Source: JAEUSF01 sp964484145
Lineage (GTDB): Bacteria; Patescibacteriota; Doudnabacteria; UBA920
Assembly: GCA_964484145.1 (NCBI GenBank)
Contig: CAZAED010000018.1
Coordinates: forward strand, 1-27,552
DNA length: 27,552 bases
Direction of reading: 5' to 3'
Of this stretch, positions 14,002-21,972 are shown in pieces. Both the position numbers and the translations under genes were made by a program. Each line of letters begins with the position of its first letter. Positions within the stretch are counted from its first letter, which is position 1. A model generated the notes under the pieces. The model had not been told where the DNA came from. It made no database searches and was given only the letters and a program-made list of their open reading frames with translations.

Positions 14002-14104
14002 ATCCAGTAAAATTTCTTTCAAAATAATAATATAAACATACCCAAATTAAGTTGTCCCAAGCATACAAACTTCTTTATAAGAAAGCTCTATTAAGCATAT
14101 TTTT

Positions 14105-14113
14105 ATTATAGCA
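14105..14113 (-). promoter_or_regulatory. Extended -10 promoter for the muramidase-like gene
   Basis: On the minus strand TGCTATAAT (14113-14105) is a perfect extended -10; the -35 region is poor. It lies about 100 nt upstream of ATG 14001. Confidence 0.5.
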
Positions 14114-14142
14114 TTTTAACAAAATTAAGGCGCTATTTTAGA

Positions 14143-14171
14143 TTGATTTTTTTCATAAAATATGATAGTAT
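14143..14171 (+). promoter_or_regulatory. Probable promoter of the RND pump genes
   Basis: TTGATT (14143-14148), a 17-nt spacer and TAGTAT (14166-14171), 30 nt before the ATG at 14201. The -10 is weak (four of six), so this is a moderate call. Confidence 0.5.
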
Positions 14172-14200
14172 TTCAAAGCTTAGCCTAATTAAATCTTTTT

Positions 14201-15775
14201 ATGAAAATATCCTTTTCTGTATTCAAAAAACATTCTACAGTGTCAACAATTGCTGCAGTAATTATAATTTTAATTGCCATTTCTGCTGCCAGAAACAACG
14301 ACAAAAAAAGTAATTCCGATGACACCGGTTCCTCCAAACCCAAAGCCGAATTAATAAATGTAAAAGACTACATGCAGGGTTTTCGCACTGTCTCTGCCAG
14401 CGGCAACGTAGAGTCGTTAGAGCAGGCTGATTTAAAAACTTTAGCTTCCGGCAAAGTCACTAAAATTAATGTTAGCGTGGGACAAAAAGTTACGAAAGGT
14501 CAAATTTTAGTAACTTTAGAACAATCAAGCCAAATAGCGGCTTTAACTTCAGCTAAAGGTGCCTTAGCTCAAGCCGAAGCAAACTATAATAGAGTAATTA
14601 GCGGAGCTTCCAACGAAGATATTGCCGTAACCCAAGCAGCTTACGACAGTGCGAAAGCAGCTTTAGAAAGTACCCAAAAGCAGCAAGATGTATTAGTCAG
14701 CAGCGCCTTTAAAAGCCTTACCAATAACGGTTTAGCTGCCACAGCTTCTTCCGGTAATTCCGGCGATACTACTTTAACTATTACCGGCAGCTACACCGGA
14801 GAAGAACTTGGTAGTTACAATATTTCCGTTTATCAATCCGGCGACGGCGCCCGTTTTTTGGTTTCAGGCTTAGAAAAAAGCCAAGGATTAGTAAGCACGT
14901 CGCCCCAACCCTTAGGGACCAGGGGGTTATATATCCAGTTCTCCAGTTTCTCAGCCCCCTCCAACAACACCTGGACAGTCAATATCCCCAACCCTCAGGC
15001 CAGCGGGTATACTACTTACCAAAATGCCTACCAAACCGCCTTAGAAACCAGACAAAGTGCTATTTCTGCGGCGCAAAACACGCTTGCTCAAGCTGAAGCT
15101 GCTTTAAACTTAAAAAAATCTTCTGCCCGCTCTGTGGACATACAAGCAGCCCAGGCACAAATTTTAACTGCCCAAGGTCAAGTTCAAGCCGCGCAAGCTG
15201 CTTTGGAAAATACTATTATAAGAGCTCCATTTAACGGAGTAATTTCTTCTGTACCTGTAAAATTTGCCGACCTGGTTACCGCTGGCAGCAATATAGTTTC
15301 TATTGTTAACCCAGGTGGTTTACAAGTTAAAATTTTTGTCAGCGACATAGATTTGGCTTCACTAAAAATTGGCGATATTGCTAAAATTGGCAAAGACCAA
15401 ATTTTAGGCACAGTACGAAACTTCTCTCCCAGCGTAAGTCAAAGCTCTAAAACCGCGGAAGTAGATATTTCCATAGACGAACCCGCTAAGTCAGGCTTAA
15501 CCTCGGGACAAAATGTTCAGGTTTTAATTGCCGGCAATAATGCGGAAGTTACTTCCGAAAATACTTTTTTGCTTCCTATTCAAGCTGTAAAAATTACACC
15601 TGATGACAAGGCCTATGTATACACTTTAGACAACAATAAAGCTAAACAAAACCAAGTAAAATTTGGCAAAGTAGACGGCGAAAATGTTTTAGTAACAAAC
15701 GGCCTAAATGCCGATATGCAAATTTTGTCTAATGCCTACGGCGTAAGAGACGGCGATGAAGTAGAAATACAATAA
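14201..15775 (+). CDS. RND-type membrane fusion protein (HlyD/AcrA family) with hairpin-tip insertion
   Basis: 524 aa. One N-terminal membrane segment (residues 13-30) is followed by the first half of the barrel-sandwich domain (GNVESLEQADLKTLASGKVT, about 68-87). Coiled-coil helix 1 spans about 109-170 and helix 2 about 278-335. IIRAPFNGVISSVPVKFAD closes the lipoyl domain, and beta-barrel and membrane-proximal domains run to 524. Between the two helices, at the hairpin tip that touches TolC in Gram-negative pumps, sits a beta-rich domain of about 100 residues (about 171-272; TLTITGSYTGEELGSYNISV, RFLVSGLEKSQG, RGLYIQF). The DNA of its second half (about 14890-15005) is noticeably C-rich, with AGG and GGG codons unlike its flanks. 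It is followed by the RND transporter; no outer-membrane factor is present. Confidence 0.88.
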   Translation: MKISFSVFKKHSTVSTIAAVIIILIAISAARNNDKKSNSDDTGSSKPKAELINVKDYMQGFRTVSASGNVESLEQADLKTLASGKVTKINVSVGQKVTKGQILVTLEQSSQIAALTSAKGALAQAEANYNRVISGASNEDIAVTQAAYDSAKAALESTQKQQDVLVSSAFKSLTNNGLAATASSGNSGDTTLTITGSYTGEELGSYNISVYQSGDGARFLVSGLEKSQGLVSTSPQPLGTRGLYIQFSSFSAPSNNTWTVNIPNPQASGYTTYQNAYQTALETRQSAISAAQNTLAQAEAALNLKKSSARSVDIQAAQAQILTAQGQVQAAQAALENTIIRAPFNGVISSVPVKFADLVTAGSNIVSIVNPGGLQVKIFVSDIDLASLKIGDIAKIGKDQILGTVRNFSPSVSQSSKTAEVDISIDEPAKSGLTSGQNVQVLIAGNNAEVTSENTFLLPIQAVKITPDDKAYVYTLDNNKAKQNQVKFGKVDGENVLVTNGLNADMQILSNAYGVRDGDEVEIQ

Positions 15776-15778
15776 AAG

Positions 15779-15873
15779 ATAGTTGGAGGTTATAGAAGCC
15801 AGTTTGGTCGTAAGGCAAAAGGCTTCAGGACTAAAACCTTAAGACCACTTTCTAATCCGGTTTCCACAACTAT
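15779..15873 (+). repeat. Structured spacer between the fusion protein and RND genes
   Basis: Outer arms ATAGTTG (15779-15785) and CAACTAT (15867-15873) enclose two interleaved stems: GAAGCC (15795-15800) with GGCTTC (15821-15826), and GGTCGTAAGG (15806-15815) with CCTTAAGACC (15837-15846). The a-b-a'-b' order means a pseudoknot or two alternative hairpins. The function is unknown. Confidence 0.55.
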
Positions 15874-15890
15874 TAACTGCTTTCTAATCC

Positions 15891-18800
15891 ATGAACGACC
15901 AATCTAACAACAACCACAACAAAACCACAGACCAGCTTTATTTAGAGCGCCTGGAATTTAGACCCGAGCTCAGAAAAAGCTGGCTGAATTTTTTTGTCAC
16001 TAACTTCCGAGTGGTGCTTTTGCTAATTATTTTACTTACCTCCGCAGGGCTTTTTGCTTTTTTAAAACTGCCCCGAGAGTCTGATCCGGAAGTTAAAATT
16101 CCTATTGCTATTGTTATAACCACCCTGCCCGGCGCTTCACCTTCGGACGTAGAGGAATTGGTAACCAAAAAAATAGAAACTCAAATTTCAGGGCTTTCCG
16201 GTTTAGACAAAGTTACTTCCCAATCCGCTAACTCGGTTTCCAGCATAACAGTGGAATTTAGCGCCAAAGCAAACCTAACTGAATCTATTCGCTCACTTCG
16301 CGATAAGGTCAACGACGCCAAACCAAAACTACCTAAAGACGCTAACGACCCGGTAGTAACTCAAATTTCCGTAGACGACCAGCCAGTTTTGCAAGTGGCC
16401 GTAACCGGCCCTTACGACGGCTTTACTATGCGCTCTTACGCCGAAGACTTAAAAGATGCGGTAGAAAAAGTTTCGGGCGTTAGGGAAGTTAAAATTTCCG
16501 GCGGTGATGAAAAAGAGTTTGAAGTAGCGTACGACCCGGGCAAACTCACTTTTTACGGCATAAGTGCAGACCAAGCAAATGCTGCCATAGCTGCCACCAA
16601 TGTAAGCTTCCCTTCCGGCACTTTTGACTCAAAGCACTTTCAGTATTCCATTCGAACCAATTCTAAAGTTAAAGGCGTAGAAGATATAGCTGCCATTGCT
16701 GTTAAACCAAGCTCTAACGGCAGCGTTATTACCATAGGTCAAATAGCTTCGGTAAATGTTAAAGCTATAAAAAAATCTACCCTTGCCAGGCTTTCTACTA
16801 AAGGCTCTATTCCAGAAAATGCCATCACCCTTGCCGTAGTTAAACGCACGGGCTCTTCTATTTTAGATACTGTGGCAGAAGTAAAAACAACTTTAAATGA
16901 AACTATAAAAACTTTTAAGCCTGGCGTACGCTACGACGTAACTCAGGACATGGCTAAAGAAATTAACAAAAGTTTTGACGAACTTGAGCACGACTTTGTA
17001 CTGACTTTAATTTTGGTGTTCGGCATTTTGTTTATTATAGTGGGACTTAAAGAAGCCTTTGTTGCCGGCTTAGCTATTCCGCTTGTGTTTTTTGCCACTT
17101 TTGCTTCCTTGCTTTACTTAGGCATTTCTTTAAACTTCCTATCCCTCTTCTCTTTAATACTTGCACTAGGACTTTTGGTAGATGACGCGATTGTCGTTGT
17201 GAGCGCGACCAAACAATATTTACGTTCAGGCAAATATACACCGGAAGAAGCCGTGCTTTTAGTTTTAAATGACTTTAAAGTTGTTCTTACCACCACCACC
17301 CTAACTACAGTTTGGGCGTTTTTACCACTACTTTTTTCTACAGGAATTATTGGCGAATACATTAAGTCTATACCGGTTACAGTTTCCATAACTTTAATTT
17401 CTTCTTTGCTTATAGCCTTAATGATAAACCACCCGCTCGCCGCAGTACTAGAAAGAATAAGACTAACCAAACGCTTTTTCTATGCCCTCGAAGCCCTTGT
17501 AATTTTAATTGCAGCCATAAGCATTTACGTTGGCGGTATTTTTGGCTACGGGGCTACTATAATTATGGCCGCGGTGTTTATTTTTATGCTCCGCTGGTAT
17601 GAAAAAGGCGGCCAGCCAAAGCTTTTAGCCAACGAAGAGTTAATGAACAAAGAATGGAAAGACGATAATTTAATAAAAGAAAAACTCCGCGTACAGGGTA
17701 ACCGCGACGACCACGACTTTGTTAGCCGCCTTATGCACGGCATTGTGCACTTTGATATTTTCTTACCCATTTACGAAAAATATTTAAGAAAAGTTTTAGA
17801 AACCAAAAAAACGAGACGCCTAACTATTGGCGTTACAGTTATAGCTTTTATAATTGCCGTGCTTTTGCCTGTCTTTGGTATAGTTAAAAGCGAGTTCTTC
17901 CCAGTCACTGACAGCGACTATATTTTTGTAGACATAACCGCGCCTACGGGCGTAAAACTTTCTGAGACTGACAAAATTGCCCAGCAAGTAGAAAGCAAAA
18001 TTTTAAAATATAAAGAAATTGCCAACTTCTCCACCATAACCGGCGGCGTAAGCATTCAGTCCCAAACCCGCGCGGCCGACAACACCGCGGTTGTTAACAT
18101 AACTTTAAAGTCTGAAAACGAGAGAGATGTTAAATCTTACGAACTGGCTGACAAAATTCGCCAAGAGCTTAAAGATATACAAGGCGCTAAAATAGACGTA
18201 GCAACCATGGCCGGAGGGCCCCCGTCTGGCGCGGCTTTTCAGGCGCAAATTTCCGGTGACGATCTTTCTAAACTAACCAGCATTGCCCATGAATTCGAAG
18301 ACAAGCTTTCTCAAATAAAAGGCGTGGTTAGTCCAGACATTTCTTTAAAAGACTCCCCTCCGCAATACACGTTTAAGCTCGACCCGGTTAAGCTTAGCCA
18401 AAATAATTTAAACGGCGCCTATGTTGGCTCAGTCCTACGCATGGCTATTGCAGGCACAGAAATTAGCAATGTTATAGAAGGTAATAAAGAAGTAAAAATA
18501 ATTGCCACCTTTGGTCAAGACAGCTTGCCTGACCTTGCCGCTGTTCAAAATTTACAGATAGTTAACCCTCTTGGACAGTCTGTGTTCTTAAAAGACGTAG
18601 CTACTATAGAACTTACTCCGGCCGTAGACAAAATTACCCGCATAAACCAAAAACGTACCGTTGTGTTAACTGCCAATGTCAATTCTCAAACTAACTCCAA
18701 CATAGTTTTAGCGGAATTTCAAAAGAAAATTGCGGACTACAAATTCCCTACCGGCTACAGCATAAGTTATGGCGGAGAAAACGAACAAAACGCCGAATCT

Positions 18801-19289
18801 GTTCAGTCTATAATATACGCAATGTTTATAGCTATAATTTTAATTGTCGCAACTTTAATTATTCAGTTTAATTCCTTCCGCAAAGCTTTTATAGTTTTAG
18901 TTACCATTCCCTTAGCCTTAATTGGCGTGTTCTACGGTATGGCGGCCTTAGGCGTTTACTTAAGCTTCCCAGGGCTTATAGGTATTTTAGCCCTGTTCGG
19001 CATTGTAGTTAAAAATGCTATTATTTTGGTAGACAAAATAAACTTAAACCTTCGAAGCGGCATTGGGTTTTTAGACTCGGTGGTAGATGCCGGCAAGTCC
19101 AGGCTTGAAGCTATATTTATAACTTCTATTTGTACTATATTTGGTATTTTGCCAATAACTCTAAGTAACGCCACCTGGACTTCCCTAGGCAGCGCCGTAA
19201 TATTCGGCCTTATGCTCTCCTCCTTCCTAACCCTCTTTATAATCCCTACCCTCTTTGTAATGATGATTCCGGAAGACGCGGAGCACTAA
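15891..19289 (+). CDS. RND-family efflux transporter (AcrB-like)
   Basis: 1132 aa, a full-length inner-membrane RND pump subunit. TM1 lies at about 38-59, the first porter domain follows (PGASPSDVEELVTKKIETQI, RDKVNDAKPKLPKD), and a TM2-TM6 cluster runs from about 370. The TM4 pair D431/D432 in ALGLLVDDAIVVV corresponds to the proton-relay aspartates. A cytoplasmic region at about 600-640 is charged. The second half-repeat has TM7 near 670, SEFFPVTDSDYIFV, and a last TM cluster after SISYGGENEQNAESVQSI. It exports unknown substrates using the proton gradient, together with the fusion protein 115 nt upstream. No Shine-Dalgarno is seen before ATG 15891. A terminator follows directly. Confidence 0.93.
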   Translation: MNDQSNNNHNKTTDQLYLERLEFRPELRKSWLNFFVTNFRVVLLLIILLTSAGLFAFLKLPRESDPEVKIPIAIVITTLPGASPSDVEELVTKKIETQISGLSGLDKVTSQSANSVSSITVEFSAKANLTESIRSLRDKVNDAKPKLPKDANDPVVTQISVDDQPVLQVAVTGPYDGFTMRSYAEDLKDAVEKVSGVREVKISGGDEKEFEVAYDPGKLTFYGISADQANAAIAATNVSFPSGTFDSKHFQYSIRTNSKVKGVEDIAAIAVKPSSNGSVITIGQIASVNVKAIKKSTLARLSTKGSIPENAITLAVVKRTGSSILDTVAEVKTTLNETIKTFKPGVRYDVTQDMAKEINKSFDELEHDFVLTLILVFGILFIIVGLKEAFVAGLAIPLVFFATFASLLYLGISLNFLSLFSLILALGLLVDDAIVVVSATKQYLRSGKYTPEEAVLLVLNDFKVVLTTTTLTTVWAFLPLLFSTGIIGEYIKSIPVTVSITLISSLLIALMINHPLAAVLERIRLTKRFFYALEALVILIAAISIYVGGIFGYGATIIMAAVFIFMLRWYEKGGQPKLLANEELMNKEWKDDNLIKEKLRVQGNRDDHDFVSRLMHGIVHFDIFLPIYEKYLRKVLETKKTRRLTIGVTVIAFIIAVLLPVFGIVKSEFFPVTDSDYIFVDITAPTGVKLSETDKIAQQVESKILKYKEIANFSTITGGVSIQSQTRAADNTAVVNITLKSENERDVKSYELADKIRQELKDIQGAKIDVATMAGGPPSGAAFQAQISGDDLSKLTSIAHEFEDKLSQIKGVVSPDISLKDSPPQYTFKLDPVKLSQNNLNGAYVGSVLRMAIAGTEISNVIEGNKEVKIIATFGQDSLPDLAAVQNLQIVNPLGQSVFLKDVATIELTPAVDKITRINQKRTVVLTANVNSQTNSNIVLAEFQKKIADYKFPTGYSISYGGENEQNAESVQSIIYAMFIAIILIVATLIIQFNSFRKAFIVLVTIPLALIGVFYGMAALGVYLSFPGLIGILALFGIVVKNAIILVDKINLNLRSGIGFLDSVVDAGKSRLEAIFITSICTIFGILPITLSNATWTSLGSAVIFGLMLSSFLTLFIIPTLFVMMIPEDAEH

Positions 19290-19302
19290 AAAATAAATTT
19301 TA

Positions 19303-19343
19303 CAAAACCCCACCCTCCGCCAACTGGCGAAGGTGGGGTTTTG
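19303..19343 (+). terminator. Terminator of the RND operon
   Basis: Stem CAAAACCCCACC (19303-19314) / GGTGGGGTTTTG (19332-19343), with inner CGCC/GGCG pairing. The inner CTCCGCCAACTGGCGAAGG resembles the CCGCC-ended palindromes seen elsewhere in the window. Confidence 0.88.
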
Positions 19344-19394
19344 TTTATTGTGGTAATTTGATATGCTTATTATGTAACCATTTAATACAAATTT

Positions 19395-19700
19395 ATGCAA
19401 AACCTTATAACCCGCAGCTTTATAAACGCATTTTTAACCGCTGCTTACATTGTTGTTTTAGTAGAAACTGCTTTTAATGGCGAAAAATTTTTTGGCACTA
19501 TAAACCAAAATGTCGCGCCTATAATATTTTTAATGACCTTTGTCACCTCTGCCGGCATAACCGGCGGACTAGTTTTAGGCAAACCTGTTATGCTGTATTT
19601 TGAAAACAAAAAAATGGAAGCCGTAAAGCTTTTCTTTTATACCCTAGGCTGGCTGGCTTTAGGAACTTTAATTCTCGTAATTGTAAACATTCAAAAATAA
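19395..19700 (+). CDS. Small three-segment membrane protein, function unknown
   Basis: 101 aa with three hydrophobic segments at about residues 8-25 (SFINAFLTAAYIVVLVE), 40-62 (VAPIIFLMTFVTSAGITGGLVLG) and 78-98 (LFFYTLGWLALGTLILVIVN). The loop GKPVMLYFENKKMEAVK between the second and third is the most distinctive part. Codon use matches neighbouring core genes. I recall similar short proteins in other Patescibacteria but cannot name a family. It lies between two terminators (19303-19343 and 19710-19741), so it is a monocistronic unit. Confidence 0.7.
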   Translation: MQNLITRSFINAFLTAAYIVVLVETAFNGEKFFGTINQNVAPIIFLMTFVTSAGITGGLVLGKPVMLYFENKKMEAVKLFFYTLGWLALGTLILVIVNIQK

Positions 19701-19709
19701 TTTACGTTT

Positions 19710-19741
19710 AAAAAACCTCAGGCAAAGCCTTGAGGTTTTTT
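19710..19741. terminator. Bidirectional terminator between the small membrane gene and the lactate permease
   Basis: AAAAACCTCA (19711-19720) / TGAGGTTTTT (19731-19740) with an inner GGC/GCC pairing. A tract on one side, T tract on the other; both converging genes end within 10 nt of it. Confidence 0.88.
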
Positions 19742-19750
19742 ATCTTAACT

Positions 19751-21499
19751 TTATTTTGCTGCGTCTAGTTGTCTAAACTTCTTAGCAAGCAAAGTTAAGG
19801 ATAAAATAATTATTACCGATGCTACTATGGCGGCTATTTCTGCCAACGAAAGCCCGGAAGTTACAGCAGCAGCCGATGCAGACGCTAGTTTTGGTATCAT
19901 CCAAGTTGCATAGTTAGCCTGCACGTAAGCTATTACACAAATTATAAATATTAGTCCAAGGCTATGAAGCAAAGTAAATCTAAATAGCGTGCCTTCCTGG
20001 CCGGTAAGTTTTGCCGAGGCTGTGGCTACCGCTATGCTTTGGGGCGATATCATTTTCGCTGCCACTCCCCCGCTGCTGTTAGAAGCTACGCTAAGTACCG
20101 GACTTATACCCAAAGACTGCGCGGTTTGGGACTGAATGTTACTAAATAGCGCGTTAGAAGAAGTGTCGCTGCCGGTTATAAATACACCAAACCAGCCCAG
20201 GAGCGGCGAAAGGAACGGAAAAAATTTCCCGGTTATGGTTAGCGCATTACCAATAGCCACAGACATACCGGAGTAGTTAGCTACATAAGCAAACCCGACT
20301 ATGGAGCCTATGGTTAATAGCGGCTTAAATAATTCTTTAAAAGTTTCCGCAATTACTTTTATAAAAACTTTAATAGGCATTCTAAGCAAAATAACCGTTA
20401 AAATAGTGGCTAACAAAATTGCTGTACCGGCCGCGGACAGCCAGGCAAAAGAATAGTTAATAGTTAAATTATGATTGTTACTAATAATTCCGCTATGCAA
20501 ACTGCCAAACGGAATTTGCCAGGTTAATTTGTTTAGCATTTTAGCAATGCCGGTTATGCCCCAGTTGCCTATAAACACAATAAGCAAAATAAACGGCGTC
20601 CAAGCGCGTAGCAATTCCATTTTAGAAAGTTTAATTTTCCGCATAACCGAAATTTTGTGCGGACCTTCTTTAGGAAAACGCCAAACTTCTTTTGGCTGCC
20701 AAACTTGTAAAAAAGCAATTAAGCAAGTTATAGAAACTATAGCGGAAAGCACGTCCGGCAAGGTGGGTCCTAAGTAACTTGCAGTTAAAAACATAGTAAT
20801 AGAGTAGGAAGCTCCGGTAACTAAAATTGCCGGCCAAACGCCCTTAGCGCCTTTCCAGCCAGACACAACTAACACAAGCCACAAAGGCATTATAAAAGCA
20901 ATTATAGGTAGTTGGTGCGCTATCATTCTACTTACTATGTTTGGGTCAATGTTAGTTAAATGCCCGGCAGTTATAACCGCAATGCCAATTCCCCCAAAAG
21001 CCACGGGCGCGGTGTTAGCTATAAGGCAAATACCCGCGGCATAAAGTTTTTCAAAACCAAGGCCCACTAACATACCGGCTGTTATAGCCACAGGCGCGCC
21101 AAACCCGGCCGCGCCCTCCAGGAAAGTTCCAAAACAAAAACCAATAAGTAAAGCCTGAAGGCGTCTGTCCGAAGTTACGCGTTCTATACTGTCTCTAACC
21201 ACGTTAAAACTTCCGCTTTCTACACTTATATTGTAAAGTAGCACTGCGTTAAAAACTATCCAGCCTATAGGAAACAGGCCGTTTAAAAACCCATACAGCC
21301 CGGACATAGCCGCCAAATTTACCGGCATAGTAAAAAATACCGTGGCAACTATTAAACCAAGCAGCAGTGTAAGCAATGTTGCAATATGCCCCGCCACTTT
21401 GCGGCTGAGCAATAAAAAAAACAAAAAGATAATTGGCACTCCTGCTACAACAGCAGAAATAACCACGCTATTAAAAGGGTTTGTATTTTGTGACCACAT
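19751..21499 (-). CDS. lctP: L-lactate permease (LctP family)
   Basis: 582 aa, usual length about 550, with about a dozen or more membrane segments. The family region LIGFCFGTFLEGAAGFGAPV AITAGMLVGLGFEKLYAAG and the later ITGSDTSSNALFSNIQSQTA plus SNSSGGVAAKMISPQSIAVA are characteristic of LctP/GlcA lactate-glycolate:H+ symporters. In a fermentative cell it could run as a lactate exporter rather than an importer (inference). The start is ATG 21499. A TATAAT at 21512-21507 on the minus strand lies only 7 nt upstream, so the transcript would be leaderless. It converges on the small membrane gene. It is unaccompanied by lactate-oxidation genes in this window. Confidence 0.92.
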   Translation of the reverse strand: MWSQNTNPFNSVVISAVVAGVPIIFLFFLLLSRKVAGHIATLLTLLLGLIVATVFFTMPVNLAAMSGLYGFLNGLFPIGWIVFNAVLLYNISVESGSFNVVRDSIERVTSDRRLQALLIGFCFGTFLEGAAGFGAPVAITAGMLVGLGFEKLYAAGICLIANTAPVAFGGIGIAVITAGHLTNIDPNIVSRMIAHQLPIIAFIMPLWLVLVVSGWKGAKGVWPAILVTGASYSITMFLTASYLGPTLPDVLSAIVSITCLIAFLQVWQPKEVWRFPKEGPHKISVMRKIKLSKMELLRAWTPFILLIVFIGNWGITGIAKMLNKLTWQIPFGSLHSGIISNNHNLTINYSFAWLSAAGTAILLATILTVILLRMPIKVFIKVIAETFKELFKPLLTIGSIVGFAYVANYSGMSVAIGNALTITGKFFPFLSPLLGWFGVFITGSDTSSNALFSNIQSQTAQSLGISPVLSVASNSSGGVAAKMISPQSIAVATASAKLTGQEGTLFRFTLLHSLGLIFIICVIAYVQANYATWMIPKLASASAAAVTSGLSLAEIAAIVASVIIILSLTLLAKKFRQLDAAK

Positions 21500-21506
21500 A
21501 TAAGTT

Positions 21507-21512
21507 ATTATA
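21507..21512 (-). promoter_or_regulatory. -10 element giving a leaderless lactate permease mRNA
   Basis: TATAAT on the minus strand ends 7 nt before ATG 21499, placing the transcription start at or next to the start codon. No good -35 is seen at the standard distance. Confidence 0.5.
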
Positions 21513-21531
21513 TCACCCTGTACAATAAACC

Positions 21532-21560
21532 TTGATTATTTCTGTGTATTATGGTAAAAT
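21532..21560 (+). promoter_or_regulatory. Promoter of the tRNA-Glu gene
   Basis: TTGATT (21532-21537), a 17-nt spacer and TAAAAT (21555-21560), about 73 nt before the tRNA. A heptamer array of TCTTAAA/TCCTAAA units (21598-21632) fills the end of the leader right up to the tRNA. Confidence 0.6.
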
Positions 21561-21633
21561 CATTCAGTATTTAGGTTGCATTTTTTGTATTTCAAAATCT
21601 TAAATCTTATATCCTAAATCATAATTCTAATAA

Positions 21634-21708
21634 GGCGCTATCGTCTAATGGTTAGGACAAGTGGTTTTCATCCACTAAATCGGAGTTCGATTCTCCGTAG
21701 CGCTACCA
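21634..21708 (+). tRNA. tRNA-Glu (anticodon TTC)
   Basis: 75 nt including encoded CCA. The acceptor GGCGCTA pairs with TAGCGCT (a G-T closing pair). The D arm is TCGTCTAATGGTTAGGACA. The anticodon stem GTGG/CCAC holds loop TTTTCAT, so the anticodon is TTC (glutamate). The T arm is CGGAG-TTCGATT-CTCCG, with discriminator A then CCA. All arms are intact, so it should be functional. Two degraded copies of its 3' end design follow at 21766-21826 and 23080-23109. Confidence 0.95.
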
Positions 21709-21756
21709 AAGAAAATGTCTCATCCGCCTCCGGCGTGATGGGGCTTTTTCTTTGGT
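21705..21756 (+). terminator. tRNA-Glu terminator
   Basis: ACCAAAGAAAA (21705-21715) pairs with TTTTCTTTGGT (21746-21756), enclosing CATCCGCC / GGCGTGATG. The stem begins in the tRNA CCA end itself. Confidence 0.75.
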
Positions 21757-21765
21757 ATATTGCGA

Positions 21766-21826
21766 GGAGAATATCTCCGTCTTGTCCGCCATAGCTTTAG
21801 CGACGGCGGAAGCGCTACCAAAGAAA
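21766..21826 (+). pseudogene. Decayed tRNA-Glu 3' end interrupted by a 30-bp palindromic repeat
   Basis: GGAG-AATAT-CTCCGT (21766-21780) resembles the T arm of tRNA-Glu, with a 5-nt instead of 7-nt loop. The 16 bases AGCGCTACCAAAGAAA at 21811-21826 are identical to 21699-21714, the acceptor, CCA and first trailer bases of the intact tRNA. Between them lie exactly 30 bases (21781-21810) of the TTGTCCGCC...GGCGGA repeat. The intact tRNA thus shows the unoccupied site TCTCCGT|AGCGCT. Likely a displaced tRNA 3' end (attachment-site scar) or a decayed tandem tRNA. Confidence 0.75.
21781..21810 (+). repeat. TTGTCCGCC...GGCGGA palindromic repeat in a tRNA scar
   Basis: A 30-bp copy of the element in ssb (2006-2036) and at 4211-4240, here with CTTGTCCGCC at the left end and GGCGGA at the right end. 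Ends are defined to the base by comparison with tRNA-Glu; no target duplication is seen. Confidence 0.8.
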
Positions 21827-21863
21827 TTCAAAGCACCCGAAAGGGTGTTTTTGATTTGGTTTT
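21817..21863 (+). terminator. Second terminator-like hairpin in the tRNA-linked region
   Basis: CACCC (21834-21838) GAAA GGGTG (21843-21847) followed by TTTTTG, with outer ACCAAA / TTTGGT pairing. The stretch 21864-21972 has no gene; it carries a TATAAT at 21923-21928 and a GGAG at 21957-21960 serving the next gene. Confidence 0.65.
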
Positions 21864-21972
21864 ATGGGTGAAGGAATAGTTTTCCAAAATTTTGGTCTGT
21901 GGAAGCATTTCGTAAAAAAGCCTATAATTAAGATATGTTAGTTTTCATTCTCATTTGGAGTACCATTAAATT

